A stretch of 64,000 bases of DNA from contig OY997641.1 of the NCBI GenBank assembly GCA_963921795.1, forward strand, positions 24,568,533 to 24,632,532, in the 5' to 3' direction. Source of the stretch: Nannobrachium achirus (Eukaryota > Chordata > Actinopteri > Myctophiformes > Myctophidae). This document shows, piece after piece, positions 48,672 through 60,930 of the stretch. The notes under the pieces are model-generated. The model had not been told where the DNA came from and ran no database searches. It was given only the letters and a program-made list of their open reading frames with translations. The number at the start of each line of letters is the position of its first letter. The first letter of the stretch is position 1. Made by a program: the position numbers and the translations under genes.

Positions 48672-49030
48672 CCCCCCACCCTCCCCTCTCCCCCCCTTAC
48701 TTTCCACCTGGCTCTTGCACTGGATCGTTAATGCACTCCTTGTCTCAGGGATCCAAACTGCGTGAGCATTTATTAGCAGCTGTCACACCACGGCTGCATC
48801 AGTGATAAGTCATTGGAAAGCCATTTGGGTCCTAATTACAGGCAGGGTCCACCGCTGGAATGATCCATCACCGAGGCACGCATAGTATGTAGCGTGCATG
48901 CACGTTGTGTGCATGTATAAGCGTCAGATGTCCTGCATGTCAATATCACATCCTTGCTATTGGTAATGAGATGGTACAGTGATGTGTTACTGTAATGCTT
49001 GGGATGTACTGTAGTACCGGACGTATAAAG
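48670..49030. other. Non-coding stretch
   Basis: Nothing recognised. Confidence 0.4.
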
Positions 49031-49031
49031 G

Positions 49032-49033
<2 letters not shown>

Positions 49034-49090
<57 letters not shown>

Positions 49091-49160
49091 TGCGTGCGTG
49101 CGTGCGCGCGTTTGTGCGTGCGTGCGTGCATACGTGCGTGCGTGCGTGTGTGTGTGTCTG
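49034..49160. repeat. (GT)n/(GCGT)n compound microsatellite
   Basis: GT run of about 52 bases, then TGCG units and mixed repeats. Confidence 0.95.
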
Positions 49161-49418
49161 CCTGGGTCGTTGTGAGGGTGTGAAGGTGGTTTTTCATCTT
49201 TTTTCATGGGGAAATTACTGTAGGGAAACTACTGAAAGCTCCCCGGTTTTGACAAACAAAGGGTCCTATTCCTACTTTTCAAACACCCTATACAGATTCA
49301 TACAGTGAATTAACGTGATTCATATTTTTGAGCGGTGCATCTGGCTCTGTCTGTATGTATGTTGTTACTAATTTATCAAGATGGCGTTTGAACACCACTT
49401 AGACCTTCCTTAGATGTT

Positions 49419-49455
<37 letters not shown>
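49419..49455. repeat. (AAGA)n microsatellite
   Basis: About nine GAAA units. Confidence 0.95.
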
Positions 49456-49458
<3 letters not shown>

Positions 49459-50232
49459 AAGAAAAAAAATAGACCCTTAAATGTGCCCTGAACCATTGTT
49501 TGGAAAATACTGCCCTACAAATGCACATGAAAGAATGTCATGACTCACACATTTACTGTGACCTTACGACACTGTGAAACCCTGACTGTTCATTTCATTC
49601 TGAGAGACTAACAATGTGTTGCTTTGCAGTATGGTCTTTGCCTCCCCTCTCTCCATCCCAATCATTTGTACCTTTCATTCAGCCCATTACGCAATTTCCC
49701 TCCAAGCACACATCACCTGTTTTCAACCTTATCTTCATTTAATTGGTGCTCCTCACTAATGCTCATTATAAGACCGGCACCTTTTCTGTCTACTCTCTCG
49801 CTGTCTCAGAGGTGGGCTGTGGACAGTTCTGAAATTTGCCTTCCAATTACATCACCGGTGGGGATTCCAAGCCATTACTTGAAAAGTTAGCATGCTGAAA
49901 TAGAAGTCATTTTGTTGCATCAAAAAAAGCAATATATATAGAAAGAAATATATTTTTTTATCACCACCACATGGTACCATCCTAGGACCCACATACAGTA
50001 GTGTTAGCCTCATAGCATAATTGCCTAAGTTATATTTCTGCCAAACTCATGGAGCCTATCTGCCTAAGACAAATATGACTAAGGCATGGGGGGGGGGATA
50101 CAGTTAATCTTGGCAAATGTTTTCTCCTGAACGTGTCAAGTTGTTACTACAGCGAATGCAGGTGGTAATCTAAGCAATCTGATCTAGCCAAGATAACTAC
50201 TAGACTAGACTACTAGGAATTCCTCAGTGATT

Positions 50233-50235
<3 letters not shown>
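49456..50235. other. Non-coding stretch
   Basis: No exon or element ends recognised. Confidence 0.4.
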
Positions 50236-50326
<91 letters not shown>

Positions 50327-50330
50327 TGTG

Positions 50331-50382
<52 letters not shown>

Positions 50383-50420
50383 TGTGTGTGTGTGTGTGTG
50401 TGTGCGTGTGTGTGTACGTG
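50236..50420. repeat. (GT)n/(GCGT)n compound microsatellite
   Basis: About 90 bases of GT, then about 13 GCGT units (50332-50385), then GT again. The Cys/Val and Arg/Ala/Cys-Val frames are repeat products. Confidence 0.95.
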
Positions 50421-51342
50421 TGTATACTGTGTTAATGCAAATGTTTTGTGTCAACGTTTCTCTTATATGTGGACAGGCCTATTTCATTAATGATGGAGAA
50501 TCAGTGAACCTGTTTGAGTGGTTAACACTGGTGAGTTACCCTTCCAAGGAGTCACAGCAACAAGTGATTATAATGCATTTACCTCATACTTCACTCCTAT
50601 TTTCTAATTGCAGTTTGAAAAGCTGGGTTACAGGAGACCCTTGATAAGCCTGCCTGTGTCATTGGTCTACTCAAATGGCCTTTGTCCTATTAGTATTATT
50701 CATTATTGTGTGTTGCCAAAATTCATTAGCCCCTGCTCTAAAAAAGCCAGCCCCCCCATAGCCCCCCCAAGTCACAATTTTCTGGAGCCGTCGCTGCTTT
50801 GTAATGCAACAAGCATTCTGAGGACATAAGCAATAATGCAGGGTGAATCAGTAGTGTTAGGCGAGTAGAGTTACGCAGATGTAAATAAAGGTAGATCTTT
50901 TTTTTTTCTTATGTATTTATTTTTACCGAATGGATTGAAGTTGTAAAACATCAAATCTTCATAAAAAATAGAGGCCCTTGGTTATGGAATTCTCTAAACA
51001 TACATGTTATAACATACATCAAAGTCATCACCTTCCTTGCCAATCCTCAGCAAACAATTCAAGAATATCTTAGCTTATCGACAGAACTTTATGACTGTTT
51101 TGTGTGTTTTCTTTTCTTTTCTTTATGTGCTGCTTGGGCTTTCTCTATAGCTAGCTACTGTTGTTTTGTTGTTATTGAGCCTGTGTTTTATTGAAATCCT
51201 TTTTTAAGGAAAGGATTACAAATAAACCTATAGGCTACCTTCCAGTTTGGCATCTCCCTGTATTTCAGAGCTCCTCACCCTTTAGGACCAAATGTGCTTC
51301 CTGAGATCCTCACATAAAGCTCTTTTATCTGTTCATAAAACA
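50421..51342. other. Non-coding stretch
   Basis: Nothing recognised apart from a T-rich tract at about 50898. Confidence 0.4.
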
Positions 51343-51480
51343 CGGCTAAAAACAAAAGGTGACTGGGTTTTTCAGTCAGAGCCCCCAGGCTGTGGAGAAC
51401 TCTGCCTGAGGATATCAAGGGTGCTAAATCACTCCTCAAAACATTATTGCTGCTTCTAATTATTGATGCTGGTGCTTTTA
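51343..51480 (+). pseudogene. LINE ORF2 C-terminal fragment
   Basis: The plus frame reads LGFSVRAPRLWRTLPEDIKG then AKSLLKTLLLLL, the A-P-R-L-W-x-x-L-P signature of fish LINE tails (compare 7170 and 20590). The upstream part is in another frame. It is followed by T-rich sequence, possibly a 3' untranslated region. Confidence 0.55.
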
Positions 51481-51588
51481 CTTCTTTATTTCTCTTGTTT
51501 ATAACTTATTTATCTACTTCTCTTGTCTGCTTGTTTGATTCTTTTGGTCTTTTATATCATTTGTAACTATCACTTGAACGCCCCTAAT

Positions 51589-51950
51589 GTGACTATTCTC
51601 ATGGCCAACCCCTGAACAGTGTTCGTGGCACGTTTGGATTGGAGCAACGGTGGCTTGTGGCCCCCGGGGGCTCTGATGTAGCCCCTGGGGTCCACATGTG
51701 GCTCCTAGTGTGACTATTGTCATGGCAGACCCCTATACAGTATATACCAAGTTTGGTGCACATTGGAGAACCCTGTGGACCCTGGGGGCCCCATGGCCGT
51801 AGCCCATAGGGGCCACGCATGGTTCCTGGTGTGGCTATTCTGATGGCAGTCCCCTGAACAATGTTTGTGCCAAGTTTGGTGCTGATCGGGGCAATGGTGC
51901 ACCTCGCAAGACCTGATGTTACGTTTGTTGACCCACCCTCTAGGCAATAA
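51589..51950. repeat. 121-bp degenerate tandem repeat, three units
   Basis: Units start at 51589, 51710 and 51831 (gtgactattctcatggc and variants), each with cccctgaaca-like and gtttggtgc-like words. Divergence is considerable, so the array is old. The minus-strand frames over it are not supported as coding. Confidence 0.8.
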
Positions 51951-52116
51951 TAAAACACACGAGTGCCCATGATGAAACAATATTTAATCGCCCAGTGCCC
52001 AATTTTTGTATTGATTCTACCTTATTTCGGAGGGTAGGAGTAAAAGTAATCAGAGTAGATGTAATCCCAGTATGTCCTGGATTTTCAGAGAGGCCCTGAA
52101 CACAGAGATGCTTGCC

Positions 52117-52329
52117 GCTGCTGTCCATGGTCCTGAAGTAACTGTAGCTGCTGTCCATGGTCCTGAAGTAACATTAGCAATAGCTGCTGTCCATGGTCCT
52201 GAAGTAACATTAGCACTAGCTGCTGTCCATGGTCCTGAAGTAACATTAGCACGTGCTGATGCCCATGGTCCTGAAATAACTGTCTCTGCAGCTGCTGTCC
52301 ATGGTCCTGAAGTAACTGTAGCACTAGCC
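52117..52329 (+). repeat. 36-bp minisatellite, open in frame
   Basis: One 30-bp and five 36-bp units (gctgctgtccatggtcctga, then agtaacattagcacta). The plus frame translates to a 12-residue repeat AAVHGPEVTLAL; the minus strand is also open because no unit holds a stop. The array resumes after the family D insertion at 52727-52786. Coding status is unproven: a frame from 52072 begins MSWIFREALNTEML, but no splice context or homologue is recognised. Confidence 0.85.
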
Positions 52330-52726
52330 CAGGGGTCTTCAACAGGGGGTCCTCATAGTTTCTGCAGGAGGTCATCCAAATCTTTTTGTTACAGAACTTA
52401 AGCCAAAAATAGCAGATCTACAAGCTCACAACGCCTCGCGCAGCGAGGCGTTGTGAGCTTGTAGATCGTCTATTTTCGGCAAAGAGGTTTGGTGTAGAAG
52501 GGAAAAAAAGCAGACTAAGTACAAAGTGAAAGGTCGAGTTTATTAATTATTGATGGTTCAAGTGGCTAAATATCTGAAACACCAATTCACCTAAATCCAA
52601 AATACACTGATGATCGTGCTGTCAAACTATGAAACGATCTGGAATCTCTGAAAAGGTTGTGGGGGTCCCTGCTTCATCTCTCTCTCAACTACGGGGTCCT
52701 TGGCCTGAAAACGTTGAAGACCCCTG
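52330..52726. mobile_element. hAT-type MITE family D with perfect 8-bp target duplication
   Basis: Left end CAGGGGTCTTCAACAGGGGG, right end AAAACGTTGAAGACCCCTG, flanked by cactagcc on both sides (52322-52329, 52727-52734), exact. It sits inside the 36-bp minisatellite. It carries a 79-bp HP palindrome at 52402-52480. Non-coding. Confidence 0.92.
52402..52480. repeat. Palindromic module HP in family D
   Basis: GCCAAAAATAGCAGATCTAC pairs with GTAGATCGTCTATTTTCGGC; the inner stem caagctcacaacgcctcgc pairs with gcgaggcgttgtgagcttg. Confidence 0.9.
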
Positions 52727-52786
52727 CACTAGCCACTGCCCATGGTTCTGAAGTAACTGTCCCTACGGCTGCTGTCCATGGTCTCC

Positions 52787-53440
<654 letters not shown>

Positions 53441-53637
53441 CAGCACCTGAAGGCCCATAAAGCTTCCCTGATGTGCACTGCGTCTCGGTGAGCACATCAT
53501 GGCCTGCAGGCGCAGACATTTATGGGCTTCATGCGCGCCGCGGCACAGGCTCAGCCCTGCTTTATGGTACATCTGGGAAGTTCACTCAGCACAGCAATGG
53601 CATGTTAGACTGCTCTGATACAGTACATGTTCATGTA

Positions 53638-53742
53638 CATACACACACACGCACCTCAAGCACGCACACACGGAGGCACACACGCATGCAAGCACAGGCA
53701 CTTGCGCGCACACACACACACCCCCACACACCCACACACACT
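53638..53742. repeat. CA-rich imperfect repeat
   Basis: CACACG, GCACAC and CCCACACA variants; low complexity. Confidence 0.85.
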
Positions 53743-53829
53743 GTAAGCCATAGAGAGGGGGAGAGAGAGACATTAACCACTTTTTCTTTACTTTGATTAA
53801 AACGTAACATTTTCTTTCTTGTTTTCTTT

Positions 53830-53857
53830 CTTTTTTTTTGGGGGGGGGGGGGGGGGA
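53830..53857. repeat. T-run followed by G-run
   Basis: Nine T then 17 G, another possible G-quadruplex site. An HP right half-arm follows at 53901-53930. Confidence 0.85.
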
Positions 53858-53930
53858 TCCTAGCGTCACTATTCGGAGGCAATGCGTGGCATTGAGACAC
53901 CTTGTGAGCTTGTAGATCTGCCATCTTCAG

Positions 53931-54742
53931 CGAAGACATGTCGTGCAGAGGGGGGAAATGTATATGGAGTTCATAAGGTTTATTGGGGGCCCTGAGACGT
54001 GAATTACAGGCAGTCGGCCAATCACCAATTTTGGGCAGTTTCAAGCTTGCAGATCATCATTAAGACCTGAGGCCAATTCTACAAAAGACTCCATGTATTG
54101 TAGCAGACATGACATACAGTAGTCTACACCCTTCCCAGAACAACAGTAAGGGTTGGGGGAATATTTGGCGATGAGTAATTTGGGGAAAAAATGAAAAGGA
54201 AGAAAACAAGAATGGGATCACACAGTGACTGCAAGATAATTTTTCTTGTTAATCACACCCCTGCTGGCTTATAGCTGATGACGTTTTACTTCATCAAAGC
54301 ATATTAGTCACTTCAGAGAAGATATTTATGCAGATGATGTTGCATGCGTGCGTACACATGTGTGTACAGCACATTCTAGTTATGCGTAAACAGATTGACC
54401 TGAGGTATCATTTCACTTAATGTCAATCAAAAGTCCGGACAGAGCAGGATTCACGGATCTCCTCCGCTATCCCTTGCAAAGAACACATGCACATTGAACC
54501 ATTGTTGTCCAAATGAGATTTCCTGCCCTCTGCATTATTGATTGGTTCATTAAGGGTGGATTAATTGTCCATTGGCTCTCGCTCAACACCAAGAGCTGGC
54601 GCTGCTGTGGCAGAGCTCTGCTGACTGTGCAGGAATGGCTGCTAGTCAGGACCTGGCCCGACACTATGAGGAATGTCACACCCACTGCCATGTTCCACCA
54701 CCAGCAGCACCAGGCACCACCACCCAAGTACTGTATGACCAA
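53931..54742. other. Non-coding stretch
   Basis: No exon recognised. 54510-54720 contains frames open on both strands without a recognisable domain. Confidence 0.4.
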
Positions 54743-54855
54743 ATTGTCGTTGTTGGGTGGAAACCGTTCGTTTTGGGTTTATCATTTTTAAAATGATTTA
54801 AACCAGTGAAAATAGCCAATTTACAAGCACACAACGCGTGTGTTTGTAGATACTC
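54743..54855. mobile_element. MITE family F, left half
   Basis: attgtcgttgttgggtggaa, then ttcgttttgggtttatcatt, as in 13009; ends inside its HP palindrome (GTGAAAATAGCCAATTTACA ... TGTTTGTAGATA). A Charlie-like end (gtggttcttaacaatcagtc to gcgaaccagtg) follows at 54860-54932. Confidence 0.7.
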
Positions 54856-54939
54856 ATACTGTGGTTCTTAACAATCAGTCATTTAGCTAGGGACCCCCTG
54901 GAGTTCCCGTACCCCAAGGTGCGAACCAGTGCTGTAGGC

Positions 54940-55664
54940 TACTAATAAACCCTGTTCCACAATCATGCTTTGGGTCAAGACGTCAAAGAACATGCTTCAT
55001 ACGGATGGATTCATAAAATGGAACCATCCAAATACTGTGGGTGCAGTCTGAGCCTAACAGGGACATCTACATGAGACTACCCGACACAGGCATTGATTCG
55101 CGGACACACATGTCATTCCGCATTGTTGTGAAAACTTGGTGGAACAACTGCCACCGCAGTGCTCAGCCCACGGCCCAATTATCGACACTGTCCATCCTCT
55201 CTTTGGCTCTACATGCACCATAGCCCCCAGTATGAACTGTGAGCCCACCATGAAGCGGTGAGCAATGTCGAGAAGTCAGTGGGACGAACCGCATCCTGAC
55301 ACACCGTTTCCAGGGGGGATGGATTCAGTCAAAGAAAGGAACGAAGCTGGTGATCTGGAGCTGGACTGGAATGATTTATAGTGTACTATAAACAGACCTT
55401 CTCTTCCCCACACAGTGCCTTGAAGTGACTAGATGATGTTAACCACTTTCAATCTGGAGTACCCTCTTTGGGCAAGTCATTATTGGTGTTGTCTCAAGGC
55501 TTTAGAAGATCACATTCTGACATTCAGGAACAACACAGGCACACAGTTCCCAAGAAATTCAATTTAAAATGTAATATGATCATTTTCTACATATCGCATT
55601 CTACTGTAATACACCAGACTGTCCAAAACTGTTACTTTTCAGGATTCAAATTAAACAATTGCAG
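54940..55664. other. Non-coding stretch
   Basis: 55020-55460 has Tc1-like flavour (gtgaaaacttggtggaacaa, ctgtgagcccaccatgaagc) but no frame with transposase motifs that I can support. No exon recognised. Confidence 0.35.
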
Positions 55665-56115
55665 ACGCGTTTCGAGCTTGTAGATCCGCTACTTTTGATA
55701 CTTTTGTGTGACGTGTATAGTGTGATCAAGTAGAGCTTAATTTATGAAAAAAAGAAAAGTTAACAGGCCTGAACAGCAATGATGTAGCATAGCCCTAACT
55801 TAATCTCCATACATAAACTAACTTGATACCAGAGCATTTTCACAGTTTAGCTCACCTCCATTTCATTTGGGGTCCCATGCAGGATATGACAATTGCCACC
55901 CACTTGCATTTGCATTTCATCTGGAATTTTGCTCTTTTATGAATAGTGTTGCTGTCGGGCAAACTCCATATTTTAACATTTTGTGTTTTTTTCATAAATG
56001 AATGCCCTACTTGATCATTCTACAGCGTCACACAAAAGGTTCAGAAATAGCAGATCTACAAGCTCGAAACGGGGCATGAAGTGACGAGCATTGAGCTTGT
56101 CGATCTGCTATTATT
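55665..56115. mobile_element. Large foldback element with HP arms
   Basis: About 100-bp arms at 55665-55762 and 55978-56078 are inverted copies (cgtttcgagcttgtagatcc, then gtgtgacg, tgatcaagtag, ttatgaaaaaaa on the left). Both arms include an HP arm; the right arm runs into a complete HP palindrome (56044-56115). The spacer of about 215 bp is unrelated. No target duplication identified. Confidence 0.65.
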
Positions 56116-56267
56116 GCTCATTTTGAATTTGAGTTGTTTAAAGTTTTGGACATAATGAGGTTTCCATCAGGCAGAGATGGTGTATAGTCCACCTGTAAAC
56201 ATCTTTGCATCTTCTACGTTCTTGTCTGCAACCGTAAAGATATGGGCATGTCATTAAAGGTGGACAT

Positions 56268-56595
56268 AAAATGAGCTTGGAGGTCGGCTATTTTCGGTGC
56301 TTGATACCACACTGAACTATAAGCATAATAAAGTCAATACAGGAGATGTGACTAACAGCATGGATTTCTAAACAGGGAAGGGCAATTCTTTCAACATAAG
56401 ATGCTGCATTCAGGTTCAGGAGAGATTGGACAAGGCAAATTCTCTTGAATGCTGCCTTCAGGTATGGCATGGAAAGGGGCATTTGCAATTATTTCACCAT
56501 AGTAAAAACTGCATTTATGATCTGCAGAGAGGGCACTTTTACAGACAGATAAAAGGGCAGGGGCTCAAGCCCCCTTTGATGTCTATCTGTGCCTG
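56268..56595 (-). mobile_element. hAT-type MITE family B, left half, minus orientation
   Basis: It ends at GTGCCTG (inverse of CAGGCAC) with gggcaggggctcaagccccc preceding. It begins inside an HP arm (GAGCTTGGAGGTCGGCTATT). The part beyond the hairpin is missing, as in the B copy at 14192. Confidence 0.75.
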
Positions 56596-56599
56596 TTGC

Positions 56600-57092
56600 G
56601 ATGTTACATGCAAGCATTTAGATCTGCTTTTTTTTTTTTGCTATTTGTTTTTAAATAGGGCTTACTGTAAGCGGTCACCAGTGTTTTTATGCAATGTCTT
56701 TTTACGGGGTCTAGATATACTCCTGCATAGACCCTCCCCACACACCAAAGCAGATACTGTTGTGTATTCCCTGCAAATGTTGAACAGAGGTGCTGAACCA
56801 GAGACCCAATAATGTGAAGCCTTGTCTTCTCAGTCAACGTGAGTCACACAGAGATCTCATTTTGAGCAGTAACCTTTATCACAGTAACGGGAAGCCCCCT
56901 GTGCTCTGTCACCGACCAGTGGTAAATCACACGTAATCTGCTCTGATGGTGCCATGGGGGGCGGGGCTGCGGGGCTTCACCAGAGAGCACACATAAAGTG
57001 AATACGACTAAAGATAAGACTGAAAATCTTAAGTCTGAAAATTGATGTAAAAACCATGTGTTTTTTTTTATTATTTGTTTGCCCTGTTGCCG
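56600..57092. other. Non-coding stretch
   Basis: Nothing recognised beyond short T-runs. Confidence 0.4.
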
Positions 57093-57126
57093 TGTGTGCG
57101 TGCGTGCGTGCGTGCGTGCGTGCGTG
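57093..57126. repeat. (GCGT)n microsatellite
   Basis: About eight TGCG units; a similar tract lies at 57551-57595. Confidence 0.9.
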
Positions 57127-57299
57127 TTACACATTGTCCGCACAAGTATAATTTGAGAAATAGACATGAGGACAATATTGTTCTGGTCCTCACAAGAGTA
57201 ACTGATGTTTTAGTGTTGTGGCTCTCTGGAACTTTGGGGGGTGGGAGGGGTAACATTCAGTACACCTAGGCTTTTGATTTATTATTACATGTTGTGAAA

Positions 57300-57550
57300 A
57301 TTCCCAAAAGGACATAAAAACGAAAGTATAAAATCGTATAAGTCAAGTTTATACGATTAGGAAAAGATTCAGATTGGGGTTAGGATTAGATATTTAGGTA
57401 TGAAGGTTATAGGGTTAGGATTAGATATTTAGAGGTTGGGGTTCGAGCATCGGAGCGGAGTGAGCGTGTAGATCTGTTATTTTTGGCATCAGGGTTAAAA
57501 ATGGTGGAAATTTGTTTTATGTCCTCACAAGTATAGTAATACAATCTTGA
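57300..57550. repeat. TTAGGATTAGATATTT-like repeats and HP half-arm
   Basis: Several near-copies of ggttaggattagatattta at 57376-57440, followed by a right HP arm (57461-57486). Confidence 0.5.
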
Positions 57551-57699
57551 GCGTGTGTGTGTGTGCGTGCGTGCGTGCGTGTGCGCGCGCGTGTAGGCGT
57601 GCATGTAGGTGTGCATGCAGGCTTGTGCCATACCTACAAATTGCAGGTACTCTGGCAGCAGAGACAGAGTGCTGACTGAGGGACGTCCATTCCCTCATC

Positions 57700-57932
57700 A
57701 TCACTGATCGGGCAGAAACCTCGTATCTCCAAGTTTCAAATTTGTATGTTTTATCGTAAAGCAAAGCCCTGCCTCATCATACAAGACTGTCGCACAAGAC
57801 TATAGTGAAAATAGTGCGATGCAAGGCGCGTTGTGTACTTGTAGATCGTCTATTTTTACTATTTTGAATCCTTTTTAAAATGGTAAACACAAAACGAACG
57901 ATTTTGGACATACAAGGTTTCCACCCGACAAC
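57700..57932 (-). mobile_element. MITE family F, minus orientation
   Basis: gggcagaaacctcgtatctc at the left and ggtttccacccgacaac at the right are the F ends in reverse. A reduced HP palindrome (57803-57859: ATAGTGAAAATAG / CTATTTTTACTAT) lies at the centre. The extreme tips are eroded. Confidence 0.75.
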
Positions 57933-57934
57933 AT

Positions 57935-58495
57935 GAAGCCTCCTCCTATCAGAGCCTGCAGTGAATGAAACTCCAAGATGGGAGGATAATCAAGGCGTCC
58001 CAGGGGAACGTGAGTGACATACAGACAGACAGATGACCACTAATCCATTCAATGAAATGAGGCCAGGGGTTTGGAAAAAAGAGCAAATCAGCGCCGCCGG
58101 TTCAGAGGTGGGGCACGTAGAATGTATACGTCATACAGCTGTGGATTTGCCATCGCAGCATCTGGTGAAGAGATAGCAGGTGCTCTCTATAGGGAATAGA
58201 GGTTGTCCTGGTTTTCTGGTGCCACAAAAAAAGAATTGGCTATTCGTTTTTCCCATATAGAGATTTACACAAATATTTAAGATTTATATCAATTATAGCC
58301 TATTTAAAGCCTACAATCAAGCCATCCCGGATACTGGTGAATCATGAAAACCATAAAACCTTTGATTTTCTCTGAGAGAGGAAAAAATTTAGCCTATATT
58401 ACATTTTATGATATACTACATTTGGCAGTTTTCTTCTTTTTGACACAATTAATTATTTCATGTCGTTTAATTGATGAATGTTTGATATTATATTG

Positions 58496-58497
<2 letters not shown>
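57935..58497. other. Non-coding stretch
   Basis: No exon or element ends recognised. Confidence 0.4.

Positions 58498-58549
<52 letters not shown>
58498..58549. repeat. (TA)n microsatellite
   Basis: About 50 bases of alternating TA. Confidence 0.95.
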
Positions 58550-58553
<4 letters not shown>

Positions 58554-58615
58554 TGTATACTGTATATATAAACGTTTGAGAACCATGGTGTAGTGGACTC
58601 ATAAAGTGCCATGCA

Positions 58616-58974
58616 GTAGTGTCATAGTAAGAAAACTTGGAGACTTGATACAGTGTATATATATATATATATATCTTTTTTAATATAAATATGTTTTTCT
58701 TCTTATATATCAATGAAACTACATGAAATAATGCTAATATTAGATAAGATTAGAATTGTCTATAAGTACATATTTATAAAGTCCAGACTTTTACTTGTAG
58801 TGTCATAGTAAGAAAACTTGGAGACTTGATACAGTGTATATATATATATCTTTTTTAATATAAATATGTTTTTCTTCTTATATATCAATGAAACTACATG
58901 AAATAATGCTAATATTAGATAAGATTAGAATTGTCTATAAGTACATATTTATAAAGTCCAGACTTTTACTTGTA
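58616..58974. repeat. 181-bp tandem duplication
   Basis: Two head-to-tail copies (gtcatagtaagaaaacttgg at 58621 and 58802), identical except that the internal TA run is shorter in the second. The unit end (agtccagacttttacttgta) is family A sequence. Confidence 0.9.
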
Positions 58975-59045
58975 ACAGAGTTCTACATTGCATGTATTGA
59001 TACTTTTTACTTAAGTAGAACATTTGAGTACTTTTTCCACCACTG
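58975..59045. mobile_element. hAT-type MITE family A, right end
   Basis: acagagttctacattgcatg through gagtactttttccaccactg. It continues from the tandem duplication, so the duplication lies within an A relic. Confidence 0.75.
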
Positions 59046-59850
59046 CATATTGTAATAATTACAATGTACAGTACAGTACACGTGACCCCAACAACCAGGT
59101 ACAGTATTCAGAGTTGTGCATAGTTGAGCTGCAGTACCCTCTGGTGGACAAATGCGTGGACATATGGACCAGCTTGACAAACCTACTGCCTCATTATGAC
59201 AGGTTCACTCTGAGTGTAGCCTGCACATTCTGTTGATCCCCTTTTAAAGTAATACTCCACAGTTTTTCAACTGTATGTCTTTATCACTCACTGGAGTAAT
59301 CAATACATGGTAGCCAAACGCTATTCTTTGTCACCCATGAAGCAAGCGGCAAATCAAAAGTGCCCAATTACCCCCCACTCTGTGATGTAGTTGCACGAAT
59401 ATATTACAAAAATAATAATACATTCTCTACTGGGAAACATTTTAGAACCATCAGACAGCAAAGCACATTAAGAATCGAATAAAAAAAGGTGATGAATGGA
59501 TTAATGTCACAAATTAACTAAACATAGGTAGGTATACACATTTGGCAGTGTCACTGTCAATGCCACATTCTGTGCGCTATTCTGTCTCAAGGGGAAGTTG
59601 ACACTTGACAGTGACATTGTTGCATTGTTGTATGAGTGTGTCAGCACAGCTGCACTGTGAAATTCCCTTTGAAGTCCTCAGTTTCTTTCATTCCTGACGC
59701 TTTCAGGACAGCCCTGGAAACTCTTAGCCAATAGGAGCCAGTGAGACACACAGTTAATATTTTTGCAGTTTTTGAAAAATCTTTGAACATTTATGAAGGT
59801 AAAAAAAAAAAAAAAGTAGGGATGCCAGGTTTAAAGTGGTTACTTTAAAA
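59046..59850. other. Non-coding stretch
   Basis: No exon recognised. Confidence 0.4.
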
Positions 59851-60188
59851 CAGGGGTCTTCAACAGGGGGTCCGGGACCCCTAGGGGGTCCTCAGAGTTC
59901 GGCAAATAGGTTTGGTGTAGAGAGTGAAAGGTCAAATTAACTAAAAACAAATCGAACAACAGACTGATGACAGTGTTGTCAAACAAGTCTATGAATCTAA
60001 CAATGAAATTGATGAAAATCTGCACCACACATTTATACAATATGTAGAGGGGGCTGCTCCATCTCTCTCTCTCAGCTAAGGGGTCCCTGCTTCATCTCTC
60101 CCTCTGCTAAGGGGTCCCTGCTCCATCTCTCCCTCAGCTAAGGGGTCCCTGCTCCATCTCTCTCTCAGCTAAGGGGTCCTTGGCCACT
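59851..60188. mobile_element. hAT-type MITE family D without the hairpin
   Basis: Left end CAGGGGTCTTCAACAGGGGG as at 52330; right end GTCCTTGGCCACTG. The 8-mers ctttaaaa and ctttaaga flank it (7 of 8). The HP module and about 50 bases next to it are absent. A roughly 32-bp unit (ctccatctct, cagctaaggggtccctg) is repeated four times at 60055-60178. Confidence 0.75.
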
Positions 60189-60520
60189 GCTTTAAGATGT
60201 AATTTTAGAGAACATAGCACAGGCGACCGATCGGTCAGGTGACTACATGGCCCAGGTGTGTAGTTATTTCTGGTAAGCACAGTGTGTATGGGTCTGAAGG
60301 GCAAAGGATGGGGGAGGGGGATTAGCCTGCTTTCTCCTTTCACTTATTCTCTGTGCCTTGTTCATACATCCTGCAGAGCTCTCTAATCTCCTCCATGCTC
60401 AACGCCATCTGCACAATATAATCTCAACCTCTACCGGCCCGCCTGCCCGCACGCACGCCCGGCCTGACCCGGCCCACCACTGCCCCATGACTCACTCTCT
60501 CCTACACATCCACTCCCTTA

Positions 60521-60838
60521 TAGGGATGGGGCGATAAGATATATTATCGTTTATCGTGATAAAAAACACTCACGATAATCATATCGTGGAGATGTAATTT
60601 ATCGTGATATCATCCTCCATCTTGCACAGGGATCAACTCACCTTTTATACTACTTGATACAGTCTTTTTTTTCCACACTCTATCAAATGTCTTTGCGTTG
60701 TGAGCTTGTAGATCTGCTATATTTTGACAAATGCTCAGCCCCAGCTATGGATTTTGATTATCACGATAATATCGTAAACCGCGATTTCTTTTTTTCACAA
60801 TAATCTTGATATGACATTTTCATATCGTCCCATCCCTA
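60521..60838. mobile_element. hAT-type MITE with TAGGGATGGGG ends
   Basis: Left end TAGGGATGGGGCGATAAGAT, right end ATATCGTCCCATCCCTA. The 8-mers ctccctta and ctccccta flank it (7 of 8). A right HP half-arm (60696-60726) is inside. TATCGTGATA-type words recur near both ends. Confidence 0.85.
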
Positions 60839-60844
60839 CTCCCC

Positions 60845-60847
<3 letters not shown>

Positions 60848-60924
<77 letters not shown>
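60848..60924. repeat. (TC)n microsatellite
   Basis: About 76 bases of TC. Confidence 0.95.

Positions 60925-60930
<6 letters not shown>

Noticed and set aside
52085..52375. Minus-strand frame of Gln/His-rich 12-residue repeats
   Set aside because: The antisense of the 36-bp minisatellite; it exists only because the repeat unit has no stop on either strand.
54940..55460. Possible second Tc1 transposase relic
   Set aside because: A few words look familiar, but no frame shows the SPDLNPxEN block or any paired TA-flanked ends.
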